From Chitinophaga pinensis (GTDB lineage Bacteria; Bacteroidota; Bacteroidia; Flavobacteriales_D; Crocinitomicaceae), in assembly GCA_945883825.1 (NCBI GenBank), contig CAMCYF010000012.1, positions 1-64,000 on the forward strand: a stretch of DNA of 64,000 nt, read 5' to 3'. Made by a program: the position numbers and the translations under genes. Position 1 is the stretch's first letter, and every line of letters starts with the position of its first letter. Positions 9,169 to 17,947 of this stretch are shown here, in pieces. The notes below the pieces were generated by a model. That model was given only the letters and a program-made list of their open reading frames with translations, had not been told where the DNA came from and ran no database searches.

Positions 9169-10422
9169 TTAATTCTTTATGAATTTATAACACTTTCCAT
9201 TGTTCTCTAGCAAGTAAGCACCATTTTTAAGATTTGATACATTAACAGTTTTTTCGAATGTGCTTAAAACTTCTTTTCCACTTAGGTCTAAGATTTTTGT
9301 CTTCTCTGATGAAAACCCAGATAAATAAAGATTTTCATTCGTTGGATTTGGATATATTGAAAGGGAATTTTCTTGCTCTGTTAAACCAACACTTGGTCGC
9401 ACATCAAATACAATAGTTCCAGGGGAAATACCTACGTTAAAGTTTGATAATTCAGTATTGTTATCGTCAAAAATATGGATTTTCCCAAAAGAGAAAAAGT
9501 CAGTTTCGCTGGTGTACAATTGACCAGAAACAGGCTCCTGAGCTAATTCATAATAATTGATGGAATGACCAGAGATTGGTCCACTTAAGTTCATTAGGTT
9601 GATGTCAAATTCATTCAAAGTAGTTTCCATAGAAATTTGGTAAACTAATTTATCATCGCGTAATGCTGATGTCCCACATCCAGTTGCTGCAGATTGTAAG
9701 TTAACAGTTGTATTGCTACTGCCATTCAAAGCTACTTTTGAAACGGATGCGTTAGACCAATCTTTGTTGTTTACAGTATACAGAAAATCTCCTGATTTCA
9801 TCAAATTATCTGGATTTTTACCATCTGGACCAAGGTCTACTTCATTTCCATAACTTAAGTTATCTAGGTTTAATTTTCCAATGAGACCTTTTTCATTTCC
9901 CCACTCGTAGCCATTATTAATCGCAATATAAGCTATTGAACCATCTATTACGATATTTTGACTTGCCCATTTTGGACCAGAAATTGTATCTATTGCTTGA
10001 ATTAAAGAAAGTGTGTTCGCATCATAAATATGCAGATATGAATCGAATGTAGTTAGGTATTCTCCTCGAGTTGCAATTAATTTATTTTGATAAATCCCTA
10101 AATTTCTAACTCCTACGCAAGATACGCTTGCTATTTCTTGGTGCGTATTCAAATCCATTTTGTAGATTTTAGAGTCTGCAGCGATATAATAAAAATTTCC
10201 ATCGATGATAAGATCAGACCCAAAACGCATTCCGTTTAAGGTGCTGACTACACTATAAATTTGAGTTGATGGATCGTAACTGCCAACAGTTACTGGATCT
10301 ATAATTTGATTTGTTTGATAATCAAAATATCCTTCGTTTAGAACAAGAACTTTGTGTAGGTAATTCTGAGCATTTAAGATTGTAGAAAATGCAATTCCGA
10401 GGATTAATAAAACTTTTTTCAT
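9169..10422 (-). CDS. T9SS-secreted propeller-like protein under B12 riboswitch control, candidate cobalamin-binding surface protein
   Basis: 417 residues: a signal peptide (MKKVLLILGIAFSTILNAQ), then about 320 residues of repeated beta-strand units (for example DLIIDGNFYYIAADSKIYKM, then LGIYQNKLIATRG, YIAINNGYEW, GDFLYTVNNKDW), consistent with a beta-propeller of the DUF5074/YncE-like kind. A T9SS type A sorting domain closes it (from about 347: SLSIYPNPTNENLYL ... GAYLLENNGKCYKFIKN). A cobalamin riboswitch occupies its leader. Known Bacteroides BtuG proteins are surface propellers that bind B12 and are riboswitch-controlled, so a cobalamin-capture role is inferred. No BtuB-like receptor is adjacent. 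Family membership is judged by pattern only. Confidence 0.75.
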   Translation of the reverse strand: MKKVLLILGIAFSTILNAQNYLHKVLVLNEGYFDYQTNQIIDPVTVGSYDPSTQIYSVVSTLNGMRFGSDLIIDGNFYYIAADSKIYKMDLNTHQEIASVSCVGVRNLGIYQNKLIATRGEYLTTFDSYLHIYDANTLSLIQAIDTISGPKWASQNIVIDGSIAYIAINNGYEWGNEKGLIGKLNLDNLSYGNEVDLGPDGKNPDNLMKSGDFLYTVNNKDWSNASVSKVALNGSSNTTVNLQSAATGCGTSALRDDKLVYQISMETTLNEFDINLMNLSGPISGHSINYYELAQEPVSGQLYTSETDFFSFGKIHIFDDNNTELSNFNVGISPGTIVFDVRPSVGLTEQENSLSIYPNPTNENLYLSGFSSEKTKILDLSGKEVLSTFEKTVNVSNLKNGAYLLENNGKCYKFIKN

Positions 10423-10439
10423 GGTTTTTTTTAAAAATA

Positions 10440-10544
10440 TTAAATTATTAAACTATTAAAAAGACGCTGAAATAAAGCCAAGGAATAGAAAATCGAAATC
10501 CAAAGGAATTCGTTCATCTTCCGAGTACGACTTTATTCTGAAGT
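10440..10544 (-). promoter_or_regulatory. Probable expression platform between the B12 aptamer and the secreted propeller gene
   Basis: About 100 nt between aptamer and ATG. It contains an imperfect inverted repeat at 10495-10513 (CGAATTCC TTT GGATTTCG on the minus strand) and a second possible pairing between AAGACTTC and GAAGTCTT-like segments. No long U run follows the hairpin, so control of translation rather than termination seems more likely. This is inference. Confidence 0.4.
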
Positions 10545-10705
10545 CTTCACTCCGCTCATTGGCAAGTCTTCTGGCTCACACCAACGCTAATTCACCTTCC
10601 CGTCTTAGACAGTGGTTTTAGAATAGCTTTAACAGTGCTTACAGCTGCAGATACAGCTCCGGATTCTAACCGGATTCCTTCTTAATTTGCTTTAAGGGCA
10701 AAACC
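10545..10705 (-). ncRNA. Cobalamin (vitamin B12) riboswitch aptamer
   Basis: Read on the minus strand the conserved order is present: AAGAAGGAATCCGGT, AGAATCCGGAGCTG, the B12-box-like CTGCAGCTGTAAGCACTGTT, then GACGGGAAGGTGAATTAGC and GAGCCAGAAGACTTGCC. These correspond to the P3-P6 core and the closing J6/3-P2 segment of the cobalamin aptamer. GCAA near 10690 can pair with TTGC near 10562 to close the core. Class I or II subtype was not resolved. It precedes the T9SS propeller gene and presumably represses it when cobalamin is plentiful. Confidence 0.92.
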
Positions 10706-10716
10706 AAAGAACAGTA

Positions 10717-10724
10717 CAAAATTA
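10717..10724 (-). promoter_or_regulatory. -7 promoter box of the B12 riboswitch transcript
   Basis: TAATTTTG on the minus strand, ending 12 nt before the aptamer. The predicted transcript start near 10710 fits the 5' edge of the aptamer. The rest of 10725-10835 is AT-rich and holds nothing else recognised. Confidence 0.55.
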
Positions 10725-10835
10725 AATGAATAATTGAGGAATTGCAGTTTTTTATTTTATTTTTTGAAATTTAAGGGAGTGTGACCCAGAATTTTTAATC
10801 ACTTGAATCTTCATTTAGAATAGTCAATTAATTTT

Positions 10836-12149
10836 TTACTGTTTCATGAAAAATAGTCTGCTAATCTTATTGTTCTGTTTTAGTTGTAAGATGTATGTCC
10901 CTTTTACAAAATTAGACAGGTCAATTTCAAGTTCATTTCCAGAAAAGCTACCAGTATATACTTCACGATTTAAAACATCTAGAATAACCAATTCACTGTT
11001 GCCTGAAGCATAATTTGTAGTTAAAGTAAGATGCTCAGAAGCTGGATTTGGAAATAGATTATTTTCTGCTTCTTGCTCAGTTAAAGAGGAAGGCAAACAA
11101 GCTTGGCAACTAGTCATACTTGTATACAAGGAAGCAGAATAATCTATCATTCCTGAAATGTTTGAACATCCTGAAATCATCGTGCATTGTCCGTTGATAA
11201 TTCCGATTCCAAGAGCCATGAAACACATTCCAAAATCAACGTTTGATAAATCTGAACATGGAGGGGCAAGATCAAATTCCATGCAGTTTACTTGGCAATT
11301 TTCTAGACTTGAATCTATAGCCAAAGCATAATCAATATCCCCCACAATTGTTCCACAGCCACTAATTGGACTGCAAATCCCATTAATTAAGCCATAACCT
11401 ATAAACATTGTGCAAGCACCAAAGTCAATTCCCGCTAAATCTGCACAAGAATCTGCAAATGTTATACTCCCTTGACATTCTCCTGGAGTCCAGGAAGTTA
11501 CTCCAAACCAATTTTCCGCTATGCAAGCGTTGCTATAAGTGATATCATTGCAACCACAAACAGGATTATAATCCGCAGTACACATTATATCAGGATTTAT
11601 TTGTGAAGAATCAATGCAAGTTATGATGTCTCCACAAGGGTAAGGCAAAACACAGATATTATTATCATAGTTAAAAATAACGGATCCTATGAAATTTGAA
11701 GGAAAAGGAGCTGTTAATCCTGAACTCGATACTGAATAAGGTATTGTAGTTCCTCCAACTTGTGCAAAATAAGCTAATTCTCCACTTGCTATGACATCAC
11801 CATTTAGATTTAGTACTTGTGAAACATATGGATAATTAATAAAATTATTAAAATCACCACTAAAATTAATTGATACATTGAGTATTCCAGAAGTGTCAAA
11901 AGAAATGTTTTCTGCGCAAAAAGATGAGCATGAAATAGTACTTGAACATGCTCCCTCTGTCCACGCAGTTACACCTCCTAGATTTACCGCAATACAGTCA
12001 TTTGAATAAGTAACGCCATCGCATCCACAAACGGGTGCGTAAATCATAGGGCAAATAGCAAATGAATCAATTAGAGCTGGATTTACACATTGAGAAAAAT
12101 TATAGGTTTTAAATCCAAAAATTAGAATTAGAAGTAGGATGTATTTCAT
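10836..12149 (-). CDS. Kazal-domain and Cys-rich repeat protein with T9SS sorting domain
   Basis: 437 residues: signal peptide (MKYILLLILIFGFKTYNFSQ), a Kazal-like domain at about 21-68 (PVCGCDGVTYSNDC), a beta-rich stretch, a second Kazal-like domain at about 178-226 (PVCGCNDITYSNAC), then two copies of a Cys-rich repeat (CADLAGIDFGACTMFIGYG and CSDLSNVDFGMCFMALGIG, each continuing through NGxC and SGC to a closing C-x(2-3)-C). A T9SS type A domain ends it (FPNPASEHLTLTTNY). Kazal domains classically inhibit serine proteases, so a secreted defensive or adhesive role is possible. A smaller relative with the same modules is at 49821. Confidence 0.85.
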   Translation of the reverse strand: MKYILLLILIFGFKTYNFSQCVNPALIDSFAICPMIYAPVCGCDGVTYSNDCIAVNLGGVTAWTEGACSSTISCSSFCAENISFDTSGILNVSINFSGDFNNFINYPYVSQVLNLNGDVIASGELAYFAQVGGTTIPYSVSSSGLTAPFPSNFIGSVIFNYDNNICVLPYPCGDIITCIDSSQINPDIMCTADYNPVCGCNDITYSNACIAENWFGVTSWTPGECQGSITFADSCADLAGIDFGACTMFIGYGLINGICSPISGCGTIVGDIDYALAIDSSLENCQVNCMEFDLAPPCSDLSNVDFGMCFMALGIGIINGQCTMISGCSNISGMIDYSASLYTSMTSCQACLPSSLTEQEAENNLFPNPASEHLTLTTNYASGNSELVILDVLNREVYTGSFSGNELEIDLSNFVKGTYILQLKQNNKISRLFFMKQ

Positions 12150-12171
12150 GATTTTTATTTTTAAAGTTTTG

Positions 12172-12202
12172 TAAATTTAATCTAAAATCTAATTCTTTTC
12201 AA
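12172..12202 (-). promoter_or_regulatory. Promoter of the 437-aa Kazal T9SS gene
   Basis: On the minus strand TTG (complement of 12200-12202), a 20-nt spacer and TAAATTTA, one base off the -7 consensus. It ends 22 nt before the ATG. Confidence 0.5.
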
Positions 12203-12277
12203 TATATTTCTTGGTTTAATAAATTTAAAACCCAATGAAATCAGTTAAAGGAATATATTTTAATGAGTGATTAATGT

Positions 12278-12285
12278 TATCTTTG
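12278..12285 (+). promoter_or_regulatory. -7 promoter box of the cysteine desulfurase operon
   Basis: TATCTTTG, a full -7 match, 15 nt before the ATG at 12301. It overlaps the upstream extension of the reading frame and so supports the later start. Confidence 0.55.
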
Positions 12286-12300
12286 ACAAAATTTATTTCC

Positions 12301-13440
12301 ATGCGAGTTTACTTGGATAATGCAGCTACAACTCAAATTGCTCCTGAAGTGATTGATTCTATGTTGCTTGTTTTAAAGGAGAATTTTGGCAATCCATCAT
12401 CTACACATTTTTATGGAAGGAATGCAAAAGCTCTAGTTGAGACATCAAGACGTTCAATTGCAAAACAAATGAATTGTCTTTCTTCTGAAATTATATTTAC
12501 TTCAGGAGGAACGGAAGCAGACAATATGGCAATCCATGCAGCAATTAATGAATTAGGTGTAAAACGCATTATAACTTCTTGCATAGAACACCATGCTGTT
12601 GGTCATACGATTGAATCTCTAACAAAAGAAAATTTAGTTGAAAGCGTTTTTGTTAAAATTGATTCAAAGGGGCATGTTGACCTTAATCATCTAGAAGAAT
12701 TACTCCAAGAAAATATCCCAACATTGGTTTCTTTAATGCATGCTAATAATGAGATTTCGACCATTCTTCCTTTGAAAAAAGTTACACAAATGTGTCGAAA
12801 ATATGGCGCTTATTTTCATTCTGATACCGTACAAACAATTGGTCATTATCCATTTGACTTACACGATTTAGATATTGATTTTATAGCTTGTTCAGCACAC
12901 AAATTTCATGGACCTAAAGGAATTGGTTTTCTATATGTAAACAAGAAAACAAAGATTTCTGCATTAATACATGGCGGGGCACAGGAACGTGGGATGAGAG
13001 GTGGAACAGAAAATATCGCAGGAATTGTTGGTTTAGCTAAAGCAATGGAATTGACATACCAAGATATAACAGCTCACCAAAGACATATTCAGGAACTTAA
13101 AAACTATATGATTGATCAATTGAAAAATCAGTTTTCTGATATTACATTTCACGGAGAAACAAAGCCAGAGGAATCTTTGTATACTGTTTTGAATGTCTGC
13201 TTTCCAAAGACGGAAAAGTCTGGAATGTTATTATTTACATTGGATCTCAAAGGTGTTGCAGTAAGTGGAGGTAGCGCATGTTCTTCTGGAGCAACAAAGG
13301 GTTCACATGTTTTAGAAGGAATTTCAGCTGATTTATCACACCCGAATGCGCGTTTTTCATTTTCTAGGTATACAACAAAAGCTGAAATCGATTATGCTCT
13401 AGATCAAGTTAAAAGTGTCTTTCAAGTTAATATTTGCTAA
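12301..13440 (+). CDS. Cysteine desulfurase (NifS/IscS family)
   Basis: 379 residues from the ATG at 12301, where the usual N-terminus MRVYLDNAATT begins; an upstream in-frame ATG at 12274 would precede the -7 box. A PLP enzyme that takes sulfur from cysteine for Fe-S clusters and tRNA thiolation. The PLP lysine K201 lies in CSAHKFHGPKG and the persulfide cysteine C327 in GGSACSSGATKGS. EHHAVGH carries the conserved histidine stacking on PLP. It heads an operon with three surface-glycan genes (3-nt gap to the glycosyltransferase), which looks like packing rather than shared function. NifS versus IscS versus SufS naming is not settled. Confidence 0.92.
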   Translation: MRVYLDNAATTQIAPEVIDSMLLVLKENFGNPSSTHFYGRNAKALVETSRRSIAKQMNCLSSEIIFTSGGTEADNMAIHAAINELGVKRIITSCIEHHAVGHTIESLTKENLVESVFVKIDSKGHVDLNHLEELLQENIPTLVSLMHANNEISTILPLKKVTQMCRKYGAYFHSDTVQTIGHYPFDLHDLDIDFIACSAHKFHGPKGIGFLYVNKKTKISALIHGGAQERGMRGGTENIAGIVGLAKAMELTYQDITAHQRHIQELKNYMIDQLKNQFSDITFHGETKPEESLYTVLNVCFPKTEKSGMLLFTLDLKGVAVSGGSACSSGATKGSHVLEGISADLSHPNARFSFSRYTTKAEIDYALDQVKSVFQVNIC

Positions 13441-13443
13441 GAA

Positions 13444-14622
13444 ATGGCAGCTCAACGCCTAAAGATTTTAGCACTTTGTTCTTGGTATCCGAATGACTTT
13501 AATCCGACCTTAGGAAATTTTGTAAAAAAACATGCCGAAGCTGCTTCTCGCTATAATGATGTAGTTTGTCTTTCTGTTTTTCCTTCGTTACTTGATAAAA
13601 AAATACGTTTGGTTGAGACAAGAACAAGAACTTTCTCAGAGATCGTAGTTTACTATCCCAAAACAACTAGCAAATTTCGCCTTTGGAATATGTTCCGAAA
13701 TTATTTCGCTCATAGAAAAGCGTTTAAAAAAGGATATAAAACTGTAAAGTCGATTATCGGCAAGCCGGATTTAATTCATTTAAATATTACTTATCCACTT
13801 GGAATATGGGCGTTTTATTTAAATTGGCGAAAAGATATTCCTTATGTAATAACGGAAAATGCAACAGGTCTTCATGTAGGAACTGATCATTCATACCCAA
13901 AGATTATTTTGTCTTTGTGTAAGTTTATAGTAAGAAGAGCTTCGATTTTACTTCCAGTTAGCGAGGATCTTAAAAGTTATATGCGTATTCTTAGTCCAAA
14001 GTCACAATTTGCAATTATTTCAAATGTTGTAGATGAAGAAATATTTAAGTACAGTGAAAAACAAAAAGAATTAAAAATAAAAACTTTTATTCATATCTCA
14101 ACTGGAAAAGACGAGCATAAGAATATTAGTGGAATACTGTCTTGCATCTCTAGCATTTCAAAATATCGAAAGGATTTTCATTTGAAAATTGTCAGTGATG
14201 GCGATGTCGCATATGCCAAGGAAAAAATCGAAATTTTAGGAATCCAAGATTTTGTAACTTTTTATTCAACGAAGTCAACCAAAGAAATTGCTTCTATGAT
14301 CGACAATAGTTCTGCCTTATTGCTATTTAGTAATTATGAAAACTTCCCTTGTGTAATTGCAGAATCACTTATGATGGGTAAACCTGTTATTTCAACAGAT
14401 GTAAATGGCATCCCTGAACATGTAAATTCGAAAAATGGGATTCTAATTCCTAAAGGAGATGAAGCGCAACTTGAAAAAGCTATTTGTGATTTTTTAGATG
14501 CTAAATTCACCTTTGATTCAAATGAAATTCATTCTTATGCGTTTAAACATTTTAGTTATCAAGAAGTGGGAAAACAATTTGACGAACAGTTTAGAATAGT
14601 TTTAAACTCTAAGACTCAATAA
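13444..14622 (+). CDS. Glycosyltransferase family 4 protein
   Basis: 392 residues with the GT-B layout of GT4 enzymes: an N-terminal acceptor domain starting LKILALCSWYPNDFNPTLGN, and a C-terminal sugar-nucleotide domain with the E-x7-E type motif in ENFPCVIAESLMMGKPVI and STDVNGIPEHV. It likely adds a sugar to a lipid-linked or surface polysaccharide on the cytoplasmic side. It lies 3 nt after the cysteine desulfurase and overlaps the flippase gene by 1 nt, consistent with a small surface-glycan module. Sugar and acceptor cannot be told. Confidence 0.88.
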   Translation: MAAQRLKILALCSWYPNDFNPTLGNFVKKHAEAASRYNDVVCLSVFPSLLDKKIRLVETRTRTFSEIVVYYPKTTSKFRLWNMFRNYFAHRKAFKKGYKTVKSIIGKPDLIHLNITYPLGIWAFYLNWRKDIPYVITENATGLHVGTDHSYPKIILSLCKFIVRRASILLPVSEDLKSYMRILSPKSQFAIISNVVDEEIFKYSEKQKELKIKTFIHISTGKDEHKNISGILSCISSISKYRKDFHLKIVSDGDVAYAKEKIEILGIQDFVTFYSTKSTKEIASMIDNSSALLLFSNYENFPCVIAESLMMGKPVISTDVNGIPEHVNSKNGILIPKGDEAQLEKAICDFLDAKFTFDSNEIHSYAFKHFSYQEVGKQFDEQFRIVLNSKTQ

Positions 14623-15893
14623 TGCTGAAATCAATTCTCAGTAATTTTAGCGTGCGCTTTTCTTCTGCTATCTTTAATTTGCTAATAGCAGTTCTAGTTT
14701 CACAATTTTTAGGTGCAGCGGGAAAAGGCGAGCAAAGTCTGATACTAGCTTCAATTACAATTGTTTTATTGTTTCATAATCTTGTAAGTGGTGCTTCTAT
14801 TATCTATTTAGCATCTCGACTGAATCCTCAAAAATTACTTATTGTATCCTATTTGTGGACAATCACAGTTAGTTTTTTTAGCTATTTAATAATAATAAAG
14901 TTAGCATATTTCACTCCATTTATTTCTTTTGCAGTTGTTATGTTGAGTACTTTAAGTTCATTTACAGCCATAAATTCATCTTTGTTAATCGGTCGTGAAA
15001 AAATTGGAAAAAGTAATGTTGTTAATTTTTTAGTCCCTTTTTTAACCTTATTATTTCTATTTGTACAATTTTATTTTTTTGACAAAAAAAGTATTTCAGC
15101 TTATGTTTTCGCATTGTTTTTCTCATACTTACTGTCGCTAGTTTGTAGTTTATATTTTATTAAAGCCTATTTTTTCGAAAATGAAACGCAAGATTTAAAA
15201 TTCCAAACGACCTTCAAGTCCCTTATTTATTATGGTTTCCAGAATCAGTTGGCGCATATATTTCAACTCTTGAGTTTTCGAATTAGTTATTTTGTAATTG
15301 AACATTACAATGGAAAGGAAGCTGTTGGGATTTATTCTAATGGAATCTCTATCGCTGAAGCAATTTGGATGATAACGAGTAGTATTTGTTTGTATCAATA
15401 TTCTAAGATTTCAAATTCAACCGACAAGGAATATTCTATGCGTTTAACCGAGAAATTAACGAAAGTAGCTTTATTTATTTCTTTCCTTGTTATTTGTTTA
15501 GTTGCGATTATCCCAACAAATTTTTACACTTGGGTTTTTGGTAAAGAATTTTATGAATTAAAATCTTTAATTCTACTTCTTCTTCCTGGAGTTTGGATTT
15601 ACAACTATTATTTGATTATCGGACATTATTTTTCAGGACGAGGTAAATTCCTTTCTAATGCGCTAGCCACTTTTATAGGTCTCGTTTTTACTTTTCTACT
15701 TATATTTTCACTAGTTCCAAAATTTGGTATTCAGGGATCAGTTCTTTCTGCTATTCTTTCCTATTCACTTACCTCTCTAGTTGCAATAATAATTTATCTT
15801 TGTCAGGGAGGTAAATTTGTACTTTTTCCAAAGTTTTCTGAAATTCAAAATTATTTATTTACTAAAACTAAAGTAAATGAAAAAAGTAAGTAA
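14622..15893 (+). CDS. Polysaccharide flippase-like membrane protein (MATE/MVF superfamily)
   Basis: 423 residues, strongly hydrophobic with about twelve membrane segments. The N-terminus (LSNFSVRFSSAIFNLLIAVL followed by FLGAAGKGEQSL) is typical of Wzx-like polysaccharide exporters, which flip lipid-linked glycans across the inner membrane. It overlaps the glycosyltransferase by 1 nt and the methyltransferase by 17 nt, so all three are translated from one message. Specific substrate unknown. Confidence 0.82.
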   Translation: MLKSILSNFSVRFSSAIFNLLIAVLVSQFLGAAGKGEQSLILASITIVLLFHNLVSGASIIYLASRLNPQKLLIVSYLWTITVSFFSYLIIIKLAYFTPFISFAVVMLSTLSSFTAINSSLLIGREKIGKSNVVNFLVPFLTLLFLFVQFYFFDKKSISAYVFALFFSYLLSLVCSLYFIKAYFFENETQDLKFQTTFKSLIYYGFQNQLAHIFQLLSFRISYFVIEHYNGKEAVGIYSNGISIAEAIWMITSSICLYQYSKISNSTDKEYSMRLTEKLTKVALFISFLVICLVAIIPTNFYTWVFGKEFYELKSLILLLLPGVWIYNYYLIIGHYFSGRGKFLSNALATFIGLVFTFLLIFSLVPKFGIQGSVLSAILSYSLTSLVAIIIYLCQGGKFVLFPKFSEIQNYLFTKTKVNEKSK

Positions 15894-16683
15894 GGCAATC
15901 AAAGCATTTATTGCAATTCTCAAAAAGCCATATTTATTGAATGCTGTATTAAATAGTGAGGAACTTTTGGAATTAGAATTTCAAGTCCTATTTCCTTCTG
16001 CAAACGAAAAGAAACAGATTTCATTTTCGACCTTATTTCCCCTTGAGAAGGATGTGAATGTATATCCATATTCTTTTTTAAGTGGTTCTTCACTTGCCAC
16101 AGACTTTGCCTTGTTACAGTTATTGTGCAAAAAAATAGAGGCGGAAGATTATTTTGAAATTGGAACCTGGCGTGGAGAAAGTGTTGCGAATGTTGCTCCA
16201 TATGTTAAAAATTGTTTCACTTTAAATTTAAGCGATGATGTAATGTTAAAAAAGGGATTAGATAAAAGTTATATTCAAATGCATCGATTTTATTCTGAGG
16301 GTATTAAAAACGTAACACATCTTTTTGGGGATTCAAAATACTATGATTATTCTGGTTTAAACAAGAAATTTGATCTTATTTTTATTGACGGAGATCATCA
16401 TACAGAATCAGTAAAAAGTGATACATCCATGCTTTTTCCATTTTTAAAAAATGAAAAATCTGTAATCGTTTGGCACGATGCAAAACTAGATACAGAAACT
16501 TGTAGATATGAAGTATTAATGGGGATATATCAAGGGATGCCCCAAGAAACCCACAAACATATTTATCTTGTAGAAAATACCCTTTGTGCAATTTATTGGC
16601 CTTATGACTTAGCTTTTTCTAAGTTAGTTAAAAATACTTCCCCTGAAAATACTTTTGACATTCAGTTAAGAATAAAAAAGTAA
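15877..16683 (+). CDS. Class I SAM-dependent methyltransferase (Methyltransf_24-like)
   Basis: 268 residues. The SAM-binding motif I is seen as YFEIGTWRGESVANVAP and the acidic motif as DLIFIDGDHHTESVKSD, followed by VIVWHDAKLD, which together match the Methyltransf_24 type found in glycan and secondary-metabolite clusters. The ATG overlaps the 3' end of the flippase gene by 17 nt. Given the two upstream genes it probably modifies a sugar or lipid carrier of a surface polymer, but this is inference. Its stop is 3 bp from the stop of the convergent GtrA gene. Confidence 0.82.
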   Translation: MKKVSKAIKAFIAILKKPYLLNAVLNSEELLELEFQVLFPSANEKKQISFSTLFPLEKDVNVYPYSFLSGSSLATDFALLQLLCKKIEAEDYFEIGTWRGESVANVAPYVKNCFTLNLSDDVMLKKGLDKSYIQMHRFYSEGIKNVTHLFGDSKYYDYSGLNKKFDLIFIDGDHHTESVKSDTSMLFPFLKNEKSVIVWHDAKLDTETCRYEVLMGIYQGMPQETHKHIYLVENTLCAIYWPYDLAFSKLVKNTSPENTFDIQLRIKK

Positions 16684-16686
16684 AAA

Positions 16687-17172
16687 TTACCTAAAACTAA
16701 ATTTCCGTTGGAGTAAGTAACTAATTACAACAACAATACAGGACGAAACTATATTTGCTATTGTTGGAAAGAAATTAAAAGTTTCAATGAATATTTTTAA
16801 GAGAATCCAACTTGTAAAACTGGTAATTAGAGCACTTACAGCATAGCGAAATAATTGTGTTATTCCTTTTAAATGGCTTTTAGTAAAAACAACGTATTTT
16901 AAGAGCGTAAACCCAATTGAAAAGGAGATGATAAAACATAGAAAAGCAGTCATTGTATACGAAGAAAGTGTAATATTAACTAGCGGAAAATGCCAATTTT
17001 CTTTCTTGAAAAGGAATTGATAAAAGATAAAAAATAAAAACCAACTTAAAACTAAATTACTAACACCGCAAACGGCATAATAGTAGGTTGTACGATCAAA
17101 AAAACGTTTGAACAGTGGGTAGAAAAAATCTAAGAAAGAATGAATTAACTTAACTAATTTCATCGAATTCAA
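16687..17172 (-). CDS. GtrA-like membrane protein
   Basis: 161 residues with four membrane segments and the GtrA pattern (TTYYYAVCGVSNLVLSWFLF near the N-terminus; FRYAVSALITSFTSWILL and ISYLLQRKFSF near the end). GtrA proteins are thought to flip undecaprenyl-phosphate-linked sugars in glycan modification. The start overlaps the DUF2797 gene by 23 nt, making it the last gene of the gldB operon. It also faces the surface-glycan genes on the other strand, which could share its function. Confidence 0.85.
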   Translation of the reverse strand: MNSMKLVKLIHSFLDFFYPLFKRFFDRTTYYYAVCGVSNLVLSWFLFFIFYQFLFKKENWHFPLVNITLSSYTMTAFLCFIISFSIGFTLLKYVVFTKSHLKGITQLFRYAVSALITSFTSWILLKIFIETFNFFPTIANIVSSCIVVVISYLLQRKFSFR

Positions 17173-17947
17173 TTTGATAGGATGTATGCCGACGAATATT
17201 TAAAACCTGCCCGTCTTCAAATAATAAATATTGACCTTTTATTCCTTTAAGCATGCCATTTATTTCTGATGTTTTGTCAAAAGTTAAGCTTGTTACTTTT
17301 GTCGGGTAAATTTCAACGGGATAATTAAAGGTGTGGATGCTGTCGTCCTCACTCCAATAACATGATAAGTCGCTAGGTAGTATTTCGTGAATATGCCATT
17401 TTTCATTTTCTAAATTAATCGTTTCATCTTGCAAGTTACACAACATGCTTTGCCAGTTTGTTTTATCAGAAAAGTGTTCTTTCAATGCAACTTCAATTTT
17501 GCCAGCTAAATAGCGATTTGGTACTTCAGCTAAAATAATTGCCTTGTTTGCGCCTTGATCAATCCATCTTGTAGGCACTTGACTAATTTTTGTGACACCA
17601 ACTTTAACGATATCTGTTGCGGCTAAATAAACTATATGTGGCTGGTTATGGTATTTCAATTCATATTCAATATCTCTTCCTTTTCCCAAGTGTGCTTCAC
17701 ATAATTCGGGATGTAAAATGCAGGGGCTTGCCTCAGGAGCAGAAATAAAACAAGTGTAGCAAAATCCCTGTCCGAAAGATTTATCAGTTTGTTTAAGGCA
17801 TTTTGAGCAATCTATTCTTCCATTCCATTTTAAAGAAATTTGTTTTCCTATGAATTTATTTACATGAATATCTTTTTCTGGGCATTCGAAAAAATAATCA
17901 ATTTCACTCCCCATTTGGGTCTTCATTTTTGTAAGGAGTAGTTTCAT
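17150..17947 (-). CDS. DUF2797 domain-containing protein
   Basis: 265 residues. The N-terminal part has a zinc-ribbon-like set of cysteines (CSKCLKQTDKSFGQGFCYTC and later CILHPELCEAH). The central part (HIVYLAATDIVKVGVTK, then PTRWIDQGANKAIILAEVPN and KIEVALKEHF) matches DUF2797 and looks like the GIY-YIG/T5orf172 nuclease fold. A nucleic-acid role is inferred, not shown. The ATG overlaps the gldC stop by 4 nt, so translation is coupled to gldC. Confidence 0.82.
   Translation of the reverse strand: MKLLLTKMKTQMGSEIDYFFECPEKDIHVNKFIGKQISLKWNGRIDCSKCLKQTDKSFGQGFCYTCFISAPEASPCILHPELCEAHLGKGRDIEYELKYHNQPHIVYLAATDIVKVGVTKISQVPTRWIDQGANKAIILAEVPNRYLAGKIEVALKEHFSDKTNWQSMLCNLQDETINLENEKWHIHEILPSDLSCYWSEDDSIHTFNYPVEIYPTKVTSLTFDKTSEINGMLKGIKGQYLLFEDGQVLNIRRHTSYQIEFDEIS

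Noticed and set aside
10495-10513. Rho-independent terminator hairpin in the riboswitch expression platform
   Set aside because: The inverted repeat is imperfect and is followed by ATTTTCTATT rather than a U run; kept only as a possible platform helix.
13444-17172. Complete O-antigen or capsule locus
   Set aside because: Only a GT4 enzyme, a flippase, a methyltransferase and a GtrA protein are present; no polymerase, initiating transferase or sugar-nucleotide genes.
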